64,000 nucleotides of DNA from Tetraselmis striata (taxonomy: Eukaryota > Chlorophyta > Chlorodendrophyceae > Chlorodendrales > Chlorodendraceae), in assembly GCA_006384855.1 (NCBI GenBank), contig VCJN01002047.1:39765-103764 (forward strand). The letters are read 5' to 3'. A program made the translations under genes and the position numbers. The notes beneath the pieces are model-generated. The model was not told the origin of the DNA. It did no database searches and saw only the letters and a program-made list of their open reading frames with translations. This document shows, piece after piece, positions 1 to 10,243 of the stretch. Each line of letters starts with the position of its first letter. Within the stretch, counting starts at the first letter, position 1.

Positions 1-667
1 CCCCTGAAAGTTTCGGGTCACTGCATGCATCCATGCAGGGACAGCGAGTGAACATGGTGTGAACGTACTTCATGTTTTGCGATTGCAGAAATGTGTATCA
101 CTTACCTTTTATGACAGGTGAATGTCACCGGAGCGAAAGCCGGAAATTGGGGCTGTCCGGACCATGAACCGGAAACCTTCCGCCAGAACCGAGCCCAGAG
201 GGGTAGGCCTACTGCTGAACGAGGGATTTCGGGGAGTGAAGGTGCTCGGCACTGAACTGGACCTAACGAGTCAACGGCAACGCAGATAGCGGGGCGTGGA
301 TGGTGTGTACTATTGCGTCCGACGTTGCCGGATGTTTGTATCCGTGCAGGTCTCCTTGGCGCAATTCAGAGCAGGGGAACCAAGGTGTTTACTGCGACTA
401 GGTCAGTGGGAACCGCCTGGCGGCTAGAGGAAAGGAGGGCCGCAGGGGAGACGGGGGGGGGGGGGGGGGGGGGGTGGAATGATGTCAGGTCACCGCAGCA
501 CTGAGGGCATCATTCCCATCCTACCACCTGTAGAGCCCCTAAAGGTGAGGTGCGGTGTTGGGATAGGCAGCCACGGGGGATTTGGGGAGCTTGGGGAAAG
601 AGTGAGTGGGGCGGGGGGCGCGGGGGGAGGAAGGGAGGGGGGGGGGGGGGGGGGGGCGCGTGCACAC
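1..667. other. Region downstream of mapped SENP8-like exons; no gene resolved
   Basis: This stretch lies 3' of the last mapped exon of the minus-strand SENP8-like gene. It contains two G runs on the + strand (453-474 and 637-656). The second lies about 12 nt past the donor of the last mapped exon. I looked on the minus strand for the catalytic-Cys exon that SENP8-type proteases need (a Gln followed by Asp-Cys-Gly) and did not find it, so that exon is probably beyond position 1. Open frames here are low-complexity and I do not support them as genes. Confidence 0.5.
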
Positions 668-1854
668 CCAAATTGTCCAGACAACGCTGCGTGCAGCTGC
701 CGCGCTGGCCCGGCATTGGTGCCGGCCGAGGAGTCGAGGTGCACAAAGCTCCGGCTGCGGGCAAACAGCGCCAGCGTGCTCCTGCCCGCATGTTTAGCGG
801 ACGTTCCGGTCAGCGAGGAAACCGGTGCTGCTGCCTCAAGCAGCTGCCGCAGCATCGGTCTCAGAGGGGTTCAGAAGGGGTTGTAGGCGGGGCGGGTGGG
901 GGGGGGGGGGGGGGGGGGATGTAGGGCCCCACCAGTGGCTGCCACCGCCAGCGCAGGCGGCATCCGGGTTATTATTCACCGCAAACACCACCACCTGCTT
1001 GCCGCCAAGCTGCAGACGTGGGCCACCACAATCATCAGCAAACGCGGTGTGGGAGGACGGCTATGCCATGTGCAAAAGGAGGAATGCTTGCTAGCCACCG
1101 CAGACTGAGCTGCCTGGCGCCCCTCAGCAACAATGGAAAGAAGGCCCAGATTTTTCACCCTTGCTCATTCCCGGCAGGCATGCCCAGCCAGCGGCCTTGC
1201 CTGCAGAGAATCGATAAGTTGGGAGGCGCCTGCAGCGGACCCAGGGGGCGGGCGCGGGGTGTCAGGCCAGGGGCGTGCGCCTATGAGTGTGCTTGCGAGT
1301 GGGGTTCTTAATACAGACGAGGGGGCATGATTCCCCTGTGCAGCCGCTCGGCCTTGCCTGCTCTGCGACCACCACAGGCATGGGGAGGTGTCGGCTTACC
1401 GTCTTGCCCGCAGTTTGCGAGCAGGAAGGTCATCGACGGCGGTATGAACGCCACAGGTGGATCACCTGCCAGCCACAGTAGGGATGCCTAGCAGGAGTCA
1501 GCGGTGCGACAGTAGCGCGCGGGTGTCGGCTGGCAGACAACGCACAGGGGACGGGTGAGGTAATGTCATGGGCGCAGGGGCAGCAGCAGCGCACGTGAGA
1601 CGCACTCCCGCCCGAGGTACTCAAAGTAGAACGCAATTATCTGCGTGGAGGGGGTGGGGCAGGCGCGTAGTGAGGGCCAATCAAGGGCGAGAGACCTCCA
1701 ACCACTCCTGCGCAGAGGATGATGCAGCACGTAGTAGCCGATAAGACAACAGGTTAAGGGGGGGGGGGGGGGGGACCTGGTCATTCAGCCAGTGTGGCCC
1801 CCGCAGCAGGTCCACATCGCCGCGACGCAGCAGCACGTCGTGATAGCTGAGCAC
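668..1854 (-). CDS. SENP8: SENP8/DEN1-like NEDD8-specific cysteine protease, partial
   Basis: C48-family (Ulp1/SENP) protease of the SENP8/DEN1 type, which in known family members removes NEDD8 from cullins and matures NEDD8. Six exons are read on the minus strand: 1854-1777, 1640-1595, 1465-1400, 1229-1201, 1009-933 and 781-668, with consistent phase. Seen in order: LSYHDVLL and GPHWLNDQ, then IIAFYFEYLG, then VAFIPPSMTFLLANCG, then GGKQVVVFAVNNNPD, then GGGSHW carrying the catalytic His, then FVHLDSS carrying the catalytic Asp. The intron after the 1229-1201 exon starts with GC (AG|GCAAGG). Long C runs on the sense strand follow the donors of the 1st, 5th and 6th exons. The first exon opens on an acceptor (GGCAG|GTG), so the start codon is in an unmapped upstream exon. 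The Cys box is missing, probably outside the window, but loss cannot be excluded. Confidence 0.85.
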
Positions 1855-2011
1855 CTGCCAGCGAGGGGTAAGCCACACTGGGCTGAGCTCGGTTGCTACC
1901 CGTGTTCGCAGTCGGGCCAACCAGCGTGCGGCAAGCGGGCAGCGACGGTCGCACCTTCTTATCTGCGTCGTCCATGTATGCGCACAGGCAAGCTGCTGGC
2001 CGCCAGCGCAG

Positions 2012-2057
2012 GGTGTGTGTGTGTGGAAGGGGGGGGGGGGGGGGGGGGGGGGGGGGG
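2012..2057. repeat. (GT)n followed by a 29-base G run
   Basis: A GT dinucleotide repeat runs directly into an uninterrupted G run at 2029-2057. Read on the other strand this is C-run then (CA)n, the same polarity as all the other composites in the window. Confidence 0.9.
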
Positions 2058-2365
2058 AGGGGTCGGTTTGGGGAATCTCGAAAGCAGCCGGGCGCGCGAG
2101 ATTAGGTCGGAAGGCGGACGGCAGCAAGCATCCCGTGCACGCTACCCACCCGCACCCGAAGATATCGATGTCGTGGCGTAAAGCTGCTGCCGAGCTCGCA
2201 CGACAGTGGCAGCGTCTAGCCTCGCGAGCGTTGCAGTGTCGGCACAGGATACGTAGCTCGCAAGAACTTGTTCCGACTTGGCCGCGGGGCATGCCGAGCC
2301 GCACGTCGCGATCGGCAACTCCGAGCGGCGCGCGATTTCGTGGAACTGTCCAGCGGCGTCGTTAT

Positions 2366-2508
2366 TGGTTCCGGAGCTCGGCCGGAAAAGGGCTGCTGGC
2401 GGTGTCGTTGTTGATGGTTTCGGAGCAAACCACTGGGTGGTGCGGTCGCGGCAGTATGGTTTCGGAGCATGCGTGAAGCCGTCGTCGCCGGATTCGTGGT
2501 TTCGGAGC
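2366..2508 (+). repeat. Four copies of a TGGTTTCGGAGC-like 12-mer
   Basis: The 12-mer TGGTTTCGGAGC occurs at 2415-2426, 2457-2468 and 2497-2508, with a one-base variant at 2366-2377 (TGGTTCCGGAGC). Spacing is 49, 42 and 40 bases. The same 12-mer is the putative tRNA primer-binding site just inside the LTR of the retroelement at 55290-55301 and 61576-61587. It occurs again at 9758-9769 and in reverse at 20756-20767. Confidence 0.8.
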
Positions 2509-2580
2509 GCGGCAACACTCTCGTCGCGCGATGCTGATGTATACACCCAGGAAGCGCAAATTAGAACCCGTGTTTACTAA

Positions 2581-2581
<1 letters not shown>

Positions 2582-2621
<40 letters not shown>
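2582..2621. repeat. 40-base C homopolymer
   Basis: The longest mononucleotide run in the window. No gene could be tied to it. Its exact length in the genome is uncertain because such runs are prone to sequencing and assembly error. Confidence 0.85.
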
Positions 2622-2622
<1 letters not shown>

Positions 2623-2796
2623 CTCCAATCAATGAAGCAAGATACACGGCTTAAGTCATGCCACTCAGGGGTAATTGATACGATGCATATCATCGGCGGA
2701 ACAATCCGTGTGGATCATCATCACATTGTATTTGCTGAGGCAACCGCATGAATAATATGAATAATTTAATTTGCGTCTACGACCTTCGTTTAAGCC

Positions 2797-3438
2797 TTGC
2801 GTACAGAACAATTAGTACTTCGGTCATATGGTGATGAGGTCTCGCCGCAGCGCATCAATCATGCTACGAAAGTTATGCATTTGTGCATGCGGTATGGTCG
2901 AAAAGGGTGTTTCTTCGTTTCGGGGCAGTGCCGCAGTGCACTTCGAGCACATAACAACTTCCGCACTCATGTTTTTAGTATTTCATACTTGAATTTGTTC
3001 ACATCTAGCACCCATACATGGGTAGGACCGGATATCATAACATTATCATTGGGCCTAGAGATAAACGGTTTACCCCATATGACCCATAAGTCCCAATTCA
3101 GTCTCTGCACCATCCAATGCAATGGTGCAAAATGTACTCGTATGAGAGTAATGCGCAATCGAGATGCTACGTATGTCCTTGCTACCGGTCCTCCTACGTG
3201 TCCGCCGGTGCCTGCCAACCCTACACATGCCCACGCATGCACGTCTGCTCCAACAACGACCAGCAACTATGCGCTTGTTGTCCACTCAAAGTCGGGCTCG
3301 TCCAGCAGCGCGACGCGCGCCTACTCGCTGAGACCGCATTGGCGTGCAGCACGCGCTGTCGCTCAGCCCACCGCCTTAGCGGCTAGCGCCCCGCGTCCCG
3401 GTGGCTCACGCGGCAGTGGCCATGATCACCTGCATTAG
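2797..3438 (+). CDS. Unrecognised open reading frame, 213 aa
   Basis: An uninterrupted frame with an ATG start in DNA of ordinary base composition. I recognise no domain or motif. The C-terminal third is rich in Ala, Ser, Arg and Pro, and the middle has several Cys/His residues without a clear metal-binding spacing. It overlaps a minus-strand coding-like frame by four bases at its 3' end. It may be a chance frame or the remnant of a mobile element. Confidence 0.2.
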   Translation: MRTEQLVLRSYGDEVSPQRINHATKVMHLCMRYGRKGCFFVSGQCRSALRAHNNFRTHVFSISYLNLFTSSTHTWVGPDIITLSLGLEINGLPHMTHKSQFSLCTIQCNGAKCTRMRVMRNRDATYVLATGPPTCPPVPANPTHAHACTSAPTTTSNYALVVHSKSGSSSSATRAYSLRPHWRAARAVAQPTALAASAPRPGGSRGSGHDHLH

Positions 3439-3665
3439 GCATGCAAGTGCTCGTACATCGCGCGCCAATCCTCCCGCAACCGGCCCCACACAAAGCAAGT
3501 CGGCGCGATACAGCGCGCACGGTGGTCCGACTGCAGCGCGCCGTTCTTCGCGGCTGTGTGTATGGTGCCGCCCCACTTGCTTAGCTTATTGTGGCCAACC
3601 ACCTCGTGGTTGGAGGGCGCCCAAGCATTGCCTTGCTCCGCAAGGAACATTCGTTCATTAAACAT
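3435..3665 (-). CDS. Short protein-like frame, possible 3' fragment of a lost gene
   Basis: A 76-aa frame on the minus strand with well-mixed, protein-like composition (for example EVVGHNKLSKWGGTIHTA and CFVWGRLREDWRAM) that ends at a stop just after LHA. Its composition differs from the low-complexity frames around it, so it may be the C-terminal end of a degraded or intron-containing gene. I do not recognise the family. No convincing upstream exon was found between 3666 and 4500, although another protein-like stretch (about 4190-4082, minus, containing ATLLINDHRF) is open there in a different frame. Confidence 0.28.
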   Translation of the reverse strand: MFNERMFLAEQGNAWAPSNHEVVGHNKLSKWGGTIHTAAKNGALQSDHRARCIAPTCFVWGRLREDWRAMYEHLHA

Positions 3666-5440
3666 GTTATGTTGTTCACTTGTGAAAGTTGCCTTTTTTT
3701 TGAGCCATTTTGCACGAAATTCTCAAAACGCATGTTTTGGAGGCACAATTGCACAAAATCCCCTTGGTTGCACTCGATTTCACTATTTACCCGCGCAAAA
3801 CGTGCAAAATTGGGCATGCGCAGAGCGGATGCGAGGAAAAACCTAAGTCAGGACGCGCGCCACCCCATCAATTCATTGCGTTTGACGTCGTATGATCGTG
3901 GGGCAAGCGTGCGAGGGGAAATACTTGAAGTGTCTAATTGTTACAGTGCTCAAATCGCATTTTCTAATGGGCACGAGTAGCCAACACTCGCACCCCCCCC
4001 CCTCCCGCCCCCCACAAAGGCCCCTACAGATACGTACGTACAACACCACTGTCTATCATTATATTGTCAACATGTCCAAAACGCACTTCTTCTCGTCTGC
4101 ATTGAAGCGGTGGTCGTTGATGAGCAAAGTGGCAAACAAGTTGCATTTGGTGAAACGCTTGGCCTTCGGAATCTTCACATGCGGAAACAATTGAAGCCAC
4201 GCTCGGCGGAAGGAGGACCGAAATTGATGCGTGCTTCCCTAAATCAATTTGGGGACACAATGAAAGTTAGTGAATGTTGCCGATTGAAGTCAAATACCCA
4301 TTACTAGGACCCGCGGAAAGGAAGCACTCACTGTTACGATCCTTGCAGTCGGCAACATACATCAAGTTGTACACTCGGGACTTCCTCATCCAGCATGCAT
4401 GGCAACTAGCATTGCGCTTGCCCGCCAGACACGGTTTAGTATGTATGCTCAAGCCTGCCGCTAGCGTAGGTATCATAACAACTTCACCTACTGTCGTACC
4501 TCGAACTATGGTAGGTACTGCCAGTCGCTAAGTAACTATATATTTACAGCATGAGCTAGCAGCAGAAGGCGATATCAGAAAATCACCATAAAAAGTCGCT
4601 AAGTAACCGAACCCAGCATCATTACCCATGCATACTCGTACAGTGCTCGACATATTAACAATAGCGCGACAGTACTTGCTATAGCCGCGATGCCGCCAGT
4701 ACTACTGTAGTAGTATAACACTTGTAGTAGTATAATAATGTAGTCGCTCGTACAGGCCAGGCCAGGCCAGGACAGGGCAGAACGCCACGAGGTGCATCCA
4801 GGAGACCAGGACCCGCTCCGCAGGCAAGATAGCCCCCGACCGCGGTAAGGACTACCCGGTACCAGAAATAGCATAATAATTTACTCGCCAGCTACGGGCG
4901 GTAGTAGCAGCGACTACTAATAGTTACATGAGCTAGCTGCAAAGGGCACTCTAGCGACTACTGGTTTGGATTACAAAAGCAACTACTGGTACTACTTTTC
5001 TAGTACTACTTTTAGCAGCAGGTGGATTTGTTACTGTCCTTTTTGTAATTCACACCTGTACTGGTAGGGACGGCTTGCGAGGCCATACCATGTACTGATC
5101 GAGTACACGCGGTCATCGTCGTGCCACCTGCGTGCGCGGGGGCTGTCTTCAGATACCTGCGTCTCGTCCGTCTACAGGTATTTGCAGTTTCGCACAACTA
5201 GCGGCATTGACGACAACCAGCAGCGGCCTGCTCAGACGCAAGCACTGTTATGGGCATGATCTCTCGGAGCTTAGGGGCTCGGGTGCCGTCGGGGTCGCGA
5301 TGGGCAGTTGCAACTTTGTGATGGCGGGTCCAGCGGACGCTACTACGCGGGCGCGCGGCATAGAATGATATGTATATAACGCTGTATATAACGCTGTGTA
5401 TGTAACGTAGTTGTGTGTGACGACGCAACTACGATCGGGT
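3666..5440. other. AT-richer spacer with dispersed repeats
   Basis: No supported gene. It contains a short C run (about 3993-4002), scattered protein-like minus-strand fragments up to about 4480, two copies of an AGTCGCTAAGTAAC motif about 71 bases apart (near 4525 and 4595), several TAGTCGCT/AGCGACTA octamers at 4740-4960, and a segment near 5028-5060 (GGATTTGTTACTG, then AATTCACACC) that recurs at about 20265-20305. These look like relics of short dispersed elements. Confidence 0.5.
4549..4597 (+). repeat. Dispersed ~48-bp repeat, copy 1
   Basis: A segment starting ATGAGCTAGCAGCAG and ending near AAATCACC...AAAAAG. It recurs with few changes at 54601-54650 and more diverged at about 11651-11702. 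A fragment (ATGAGCTAGCTGCAAAGG) is at about 4927. Confidence 0.7.
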
Positions 5441-5544
5441 GGCTCGGTCGCGCAATTTGTTCATCCACAGGTGTGTATCTGTTTATCTGTTCATTGCGTA
5501 TGTGGTGTGGTATGATGTGCAACACAACCCCCTCGAGTCACCAT

Positions 5545-5628
5545 GCGTCCGTCCACCGGATGGACGCACCATGCGTCCATCCACAGCATGGACGCACCAT
5601 GCGTCCATCCACAGCATGGACGCATGGC
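5545..5628 (+). repeat. 28-bp hairpin minisatellite, three units
   Basis: Three units start at 5545, 5573 and 5601 (period 28). Each core begins GCGTCC and ends GGACGC and can fold on itself. The orientation is the reverse complement of the 25-bp units at 7521-8400, with a 5-base ACCAT-type spacer. Confidence 0.85.
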
Positions 5629-5742
5629 GACTGTGGAGGGAAACGAATACCAAATCCGTATACCATGTTCGATAGGAAAGGAGCTCCTTACCTCAAAGCG
5701 AATATACTCGTTGATGTACTCAGTTATTTTTTTATGTGCCAC

Positions 5743-5765
5743 GCGTCCATCCACAGGATGGACGC
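5743..5765. repeat. Perfect 10-bp inverted repeat with 3-base loop
   Basis: Arms GCGTCCATCC and GGATGGACGC flank the loop ACA. This is a single, perfectly palindromic relative of the minisatellite unit and may be the ancestral or self-complementary form. Confidence 0.9.
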
Positions 5766-5844
5766 AAATATATTCCAGCCAGATAATAATAGCCTTGCTT
5801 GAAACGGAAAAGGAATGGACACACTCGGCTGAACTAATAGAAGG

Positions 5845-6489
5845 CTAAAGTAATGAAAAGGCACTCGCCCGGAGCAAGGTTCCGTTGGGCCTCTTCCACA
5901 ATTCCTGCTTCGACTCTTCGCGGGAATAAAGGTAGGAATTACCTTGAGCGGGGGATGGAGGAGACTCCTCCGGTTGGAGCGCGAGCTTGAGTCGGGCAAC
6001 GAGGATATCGCGTGAGCGATTATGCCCCTCCGCATGCATCTCCTTACGGGTCTCGCGAACATCAAACAAGAATTCGTCGCGGCAACGTGCTTCCACCATC
6101 GTGGGTGCCGATGGGTCAAGGGGCGAGCCAATGAGTCGAAAGAGGCACTTGTTGCTTTTGCAACAAGGATGAACGGCCTTGCGGTCGAGCGTGTGAGTCA
6201 ACAACAAACGCGCACGAGAGGATGCCCTCTTGGGTATCGCGACGAAAGCTCAAACCGGCGGTCTTTCCTCCACCAATCGCGCCATCGCGTTGAATGTAGC
6301 GATACTCGGCTTGGCCAAGCTTACCGGAATTGCGAGGTTTATTTGGCACGACACAAGTGCGTGAATCGGCTTGGAAGATGAAGTGAGCGCCATCGGATAG
6401 GAAGGGGGAGGTGGGGATGAGCGACGGCGAGAGACTGTGAAATGAGAAGAACCTTGATGGTGGACCGCCCTACGATCGTCCTCAGTCAA
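5845..6489 (-). pseudogene. Possible decayed coding sequence, unrecognised
   Basis: Overlapping minus-strand frames (5845-6207, 6116-6349, 6250-6489) have protein-like composition without low-complexity bias, including IGSPLDPSAPTMVEARC and QAEYRYIQRDGAIGGGKT. They are in different frames and I could not join them with clear splice signals, so this may be a degraded gene or an unresolved multi-exon gene. No family is recognised. Confidence 0.2.
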
Positions 6490-7520
6490 ACCTTGGGTGG
6501 TATTTCGGATTGTATGTTGACTCGTCGGTCAAAGGTTGCCCTCCATATCTGTGGTTGCGAGCACCCGGTCAACGCAAATCATATACCGATCAATCGCAGT
6601 ACATCGTACAGTATGAATTTATTTATCGAACCAGTACTACTGTAAAACTACACGAATTGATATGCTATACAATACATTCCGTAATACATCGAACGATATT
6701 AATCGGTATAATATTTATTATCATATATGCGCTCTTTCAGTACTTCGTGCTAAACCCCTGTGGCGGCGCCGCCGCCATCGGGCCCAATCTGCTGACCAAG
6801 GGCTGCTGACGAGAGTTCATAACTCACTTCTCCACCACCCTCAACACCACCATCTACTTCCTCGCGAGCCTGCCCAGACATGTCCGCCGCGTTCCCGGTA
6901 CGGACCGAGCCTTGCCATTTCCTTTGCCTGAACCTGACATGTGGTTGGATGCGGTATCGTTCGCGACCGAGCAGGTCAAGCGCGGGATCAGGTCACCCCA
7001 TCTGCCCAACGCCCCTATCGGTCAACCACCAGGTAACGCTCATGGACCCACAATTTCGCACTTCGCCCAGCCTCGCCCACCTCAAATGACAAGAGTCGAG
7101 TCTTGCACCGCTAGCCTACCCACGCAACCTCGGGCTCTCTGTGTCTCCACATTGTTATATATGTTGTTGTACTGACCAATATGTGCCGATGGCGCTGCTA
7201 TGCGCCTGCAGACGGCGGCCACTCGGCCGCCCGGCCTCATGCAATCCTCGATATCGAAGATATGGAACTCGCCATCGACAGCTCTACTCTGCGAATAGGA
7301 GTCCCACCTTGCTAGGGGCAAGAGTATACGTAACCACCTGCAACTGAAACGCGGCAGGTGAGAGAGGCATCGTCCATCTTTTTTAGCTAAATATGTATTT
7401 CAAGAGCCCTTGCTTTCAGTAGATGCCGGGTTTCATATATTAATGGACATTCTAAATATCTCATTTCCTCAGGGGTAATACATGGTATTTATTTGGTTTT
7501 GTAGTAGCCTGTTTGCCTGC
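6490..7520. other. Spacer with no supported gene
   Basis: The left part (about 6590-6740) is AT-rich and the right part (6760-7340) is more GC-rich with short open frames on both strands. I see no recognisable domain, RNA gene or long repeat. Confidence 0.4.
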
Positions 7521-7720
7521 GTCCATGCTGTGGATGGAAGCATGTGTCCATGCTGTGGATGGAAGCATGTGTCCATGTTGTGGATGGAAGCATGCGTCCA
7601 TGCTGTGGATGGACGCATGCGTCCATGCTGTGGATGGAAGCATGTGTCCATGCTGTGGATGGAAGCATGTGTCCATGCTGTGGATGGAAGCATGCGTCCA
7701 TCCACAGTGTGGATGGACGC
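7521..7720 (+). repeat. 25-bp minisatellite array 1, eight units
   Basis: Units start every 25 bases from 7521 to 7696. The consensus begins GTCCATGCTGTGG and ends ATGGA(A/C)GCATG(T/C). Each unit holds an inverted repeat (GTCCAT and ATGGAC). The last unit is a variant with GTCCATCCACAGTGTGG. Because 25 is not a multiple of 3, the Met/Trp/Cys/His-rich open frames across it are by-products of the repeat, not genes. Confidence 0.95.
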
Positions 7721-7721
7721 A

Positions 7722-8459
7722 ATGGTCCTAATCTATTTGATCCATCTTAGCGCCTAAAGGCGGCCCGTATCCAGCGAGTACCCTACCGGTACCGGTACAT
7801 GTGCCCATCCTATGGTTGGTCTAAGGATGTGCCCATCCTTTGGATGGACCATCGCGTAGTCAGCGTAGTACATTGTCGCATTTATTTGTACTCGGTAGTA
7901 AGTATAGCGATTACCGGTACGGTACCTGTATAATTATGCGTCCATGCTGTGGATGGACGCATGCGTCCATGCTGTGGATGGACGCATGCGTCCATGCTGT
8001 GGATGGACGCATGCGTCCATGCTGTGGATGGAAGCATGTGTCCATGCTGTGGATGGAAGCATGCGTCCATCCACAGTGTGGATGGACGCAATGGTCCTAA
8101 TCTATTTGATCCATCTTAGCGCCTAAAGGCGGCCCGTATCCAGCGAGTACCCTACCGGTACCGGTACATGTGCCCATCCTATGGTTGGTCTAAGGATGTG
8201 CCCATCCTTTGGATGGACCATCGCGTAGTCAGCGTAGTACATTGTCGCATTTATTTGTACTCGGTAGTAAGTATAGCGATTACCGGTACGGTACCTGTAT
8301 AATTATGCGTCCATGCTGTGGATGGACGCATGCGTCCATGCTGTGGATGGAAGCATGCGTCCATGCTGTGGATGGACGCATGTGTCCATCCTGTCCTGTC
8401 CATCGCATGCCTACATCCTACTACGGATGATGGGCCCCCGCGTAGTCAGCGTGGCACAT
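7722..8459 (+). repeat. 369-bp higher-order tandem duplication holding arrays 2 and 3
   Basis: A 369-bp unit starts at 7722 and again at 8091. The 217-bp non-array part is identical in both copies by eye, and each is followed by 25-bp units (array 2 from 7940, six units; array 3 from 8309, about four units). After array 3 the sequence becomes a diverged, shortened version of the unit (for example CGCGTAGTCAGCGT near 8440), suggesting an older third copy. Confidence 0.92.
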
Positions 8460-10240
8460 TATCACTTTTGTTTGTACGACTGGTGTTAATGACAAAAGGG
8501 CAGTGAGAAATCCACCTATCTACTGCTAAATGCTAAGAGTGGTATTACTAGAAAATCAACACATCAAGCCGCCTAGCAGCGGCCCGGTCTTTGTACTGGT
8601 ATAGCGATTAGTATGCCGGAATACCGTATCGGTACTCGTCTTTTACGGTACTTTCTACTACTAGTAGTTACTAGTGAAACTTCATTAAATTTAATCATGA
8701 TGACGGCGCATTGCGGGTTTTTTGCGCTATTTATGTATGCACTCACTCATTTTACGGTATGACAAGCATATTGGCGATAGCGTAATTACACTAAAAAGTA
8801 AAAAATAAGCAGAGCGAAACTCGAAATTCGGGCTCTGATGAGCAGCAGGTATTGTCAGCATGCTGCAAATAATTTCGGTTTCATGTACGGGACCGGGGTA
8901 CCGTAAATCGTACTGCTTTTTAGGCAAGGTACGGTACCGGTACCATACTTTTGATTATTTTGATGCAGTAAAACACTCATCGCTTTCGGCCGGGTTACAA
9001 GCTCATGGCCCTTTGAATATACGAGTGCGTGGCTGCAACAAGCCTCCTGTAGTGGCTTACAGGTAGTTGGCTATTTAGTCCAGAGTAGATCTTATGCTTC
9101 TATTCAAAATACGACAAAAACGCTGGATGTCTTTCGAGAGCAAAACTTGGAATGCGCTAATCTATGCTTAATACTCATAACAATCAACAATCGATTAACT
9201 CGTGCTAAGATAAATGACGGCAAGGGACGGAAATACGAATAATGTTATTTCTCAATGTGTCCCTTTCGATAACCATTTTGCTTTATTATTGCAGCCTCCC
9301 GTATCGCCAAGGAGCACATACTTGCAAGCACTACAAGCCGATGTTGCCAGATCGAATCAAGGTAGGGGGAGATACCTCGGTCTGTGCAAAAATGGTTGTC
9401 GTGAGTAGATAGAAGCGCCAACCAACGACCTAGGTGTCGATGCCGATACCGGCAATGCTGGGGGCTATCACGGTGATGATCATGATGCCGTTGTCTACCA
9501 GCGGCGAAGAGAAGGAAGATGGGGATGAATGTGATGACGAGGACGAGGAGGAGGAGGAAGGCGGGCACTCCTCCGAGCCGGCGGATTCAGAGGAGGGTGA
9601 TGATGCTTCCAGTGATAGTGATGATGATGCGCTGGGTGACTAAGCCGCTGCCGCAAGCAGCCCCAGTCATGTGTGCGCGTAGGCACTTGGGCGGCCGCGC
9701 CTATTTTCTAATTGAGAGCCGGCCATGAATACATGTGTAACAATGTGTCACCATAATTGGTTTCGGAGCATCTGCATATCATTCATGTCCTCGCTTCATG
9801 CCTTTCGGATGCATGACAAACATGATGGTTTCGAAGCTTGTCTAGGAGACTTTACTCTTGCATTGCTTGTATTACCATCCATGTGTTGCTGCATGGTAGC
9901 TTTGATCATACATGAAAATAGCAATGGCAATGTTATTATGGTTTCAACATTTCTATTACAGACTTGGTTAGCTATAATTACTGACAGCGCCCACTACGTT
10001 ACTTGGTAATACAGTACCAAGTTATATCCGTGATCATCATCTGTACCAAGCTAAATCGGTGATCATCATGTTGCCCCATCCATGAAAGCCCGCCGGGGGC
10101 AAGACGTCGGCACTTAGATTATTTTGTGGCGCGTGTCTTGTCCCCTGAAAACAAGGGTTTTGAGGCCAACATTGCTTAACACCGCAACCATGAAACTTTT
10201 GACGAACCTAACATTTATTTTGAACCTATGTTAAGGTAGA
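8460..10240. other. Spacer with GTAC-rich stretches and an acidic frame
   Basis: No firm gene. It contains several GGTACC/GTAC-rich patches (8590-8660, 8890-8945), an acidic open frame at 9434-9643, one further copy of the 12-mer TGGTTTCGGAGC at 9758-9769, and two tandem ~30-bp units at 10015-10074 (GTACCAAG...GTGATCATCAT). Confidence 0.45.
9434..9643 (+). CDS. Short acidic-tail open frame, uncertain
   Basis: A 69-aa frame whose last two-thirds is almost entirely Glu, Asp, Ser and Gly, ending DDDALGD. Such tails occur at the C-terminus of many nuclear proteins, so this could be a last exon, but no upstream exon or domain supports it. Confidence 0.2.
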   Translation: MSMPIPAMLGAITVMIMMPLSTSGEEKEDGDECDDEDEEEEEGGHSSEPADSEEGDDASSDSDDDALGD

Positions 10241-10243
10241 CCT

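Larger units (their letters stand above)
1855..2796. other. Spacer upstream of SENP8-like gene, with homopolymers and a 12-mer cluster
   Basis: No exon can be supported here, although the first coding exon of the SENP8-like gene should lie somewhere in it. It holds a (GT)n-G composite at about 2012-2057, a cluster of primer-binding-site-like 12-mers at 2366-2508, and a 40-base C run at 2582-2621. From 2640 the base composition becomes more AT-rich. Confidence 0.5.

Noticed and set aside
479-924. Gly/Pro-rich frames across the G runs at 0.45-0.92 kb
   Set aside because: Low-complexity products of homopolymers overlapping the SENP8-like gene on the other strand.
7521-8400. CRISPR-like direct repeats
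   Set aside because: Units are contiguous 25-bp tandem repeats without unique spacers, in a eukaryotic setting. This is a minisatellite.
7461-8430. Met/Trp/Cys/His-rich open frames across the minisatellite on both strands
   Set aside because: They arise because the repeat lacks stops in several frames; 25-bp units shift the frame and no start context or conserved protein is present.
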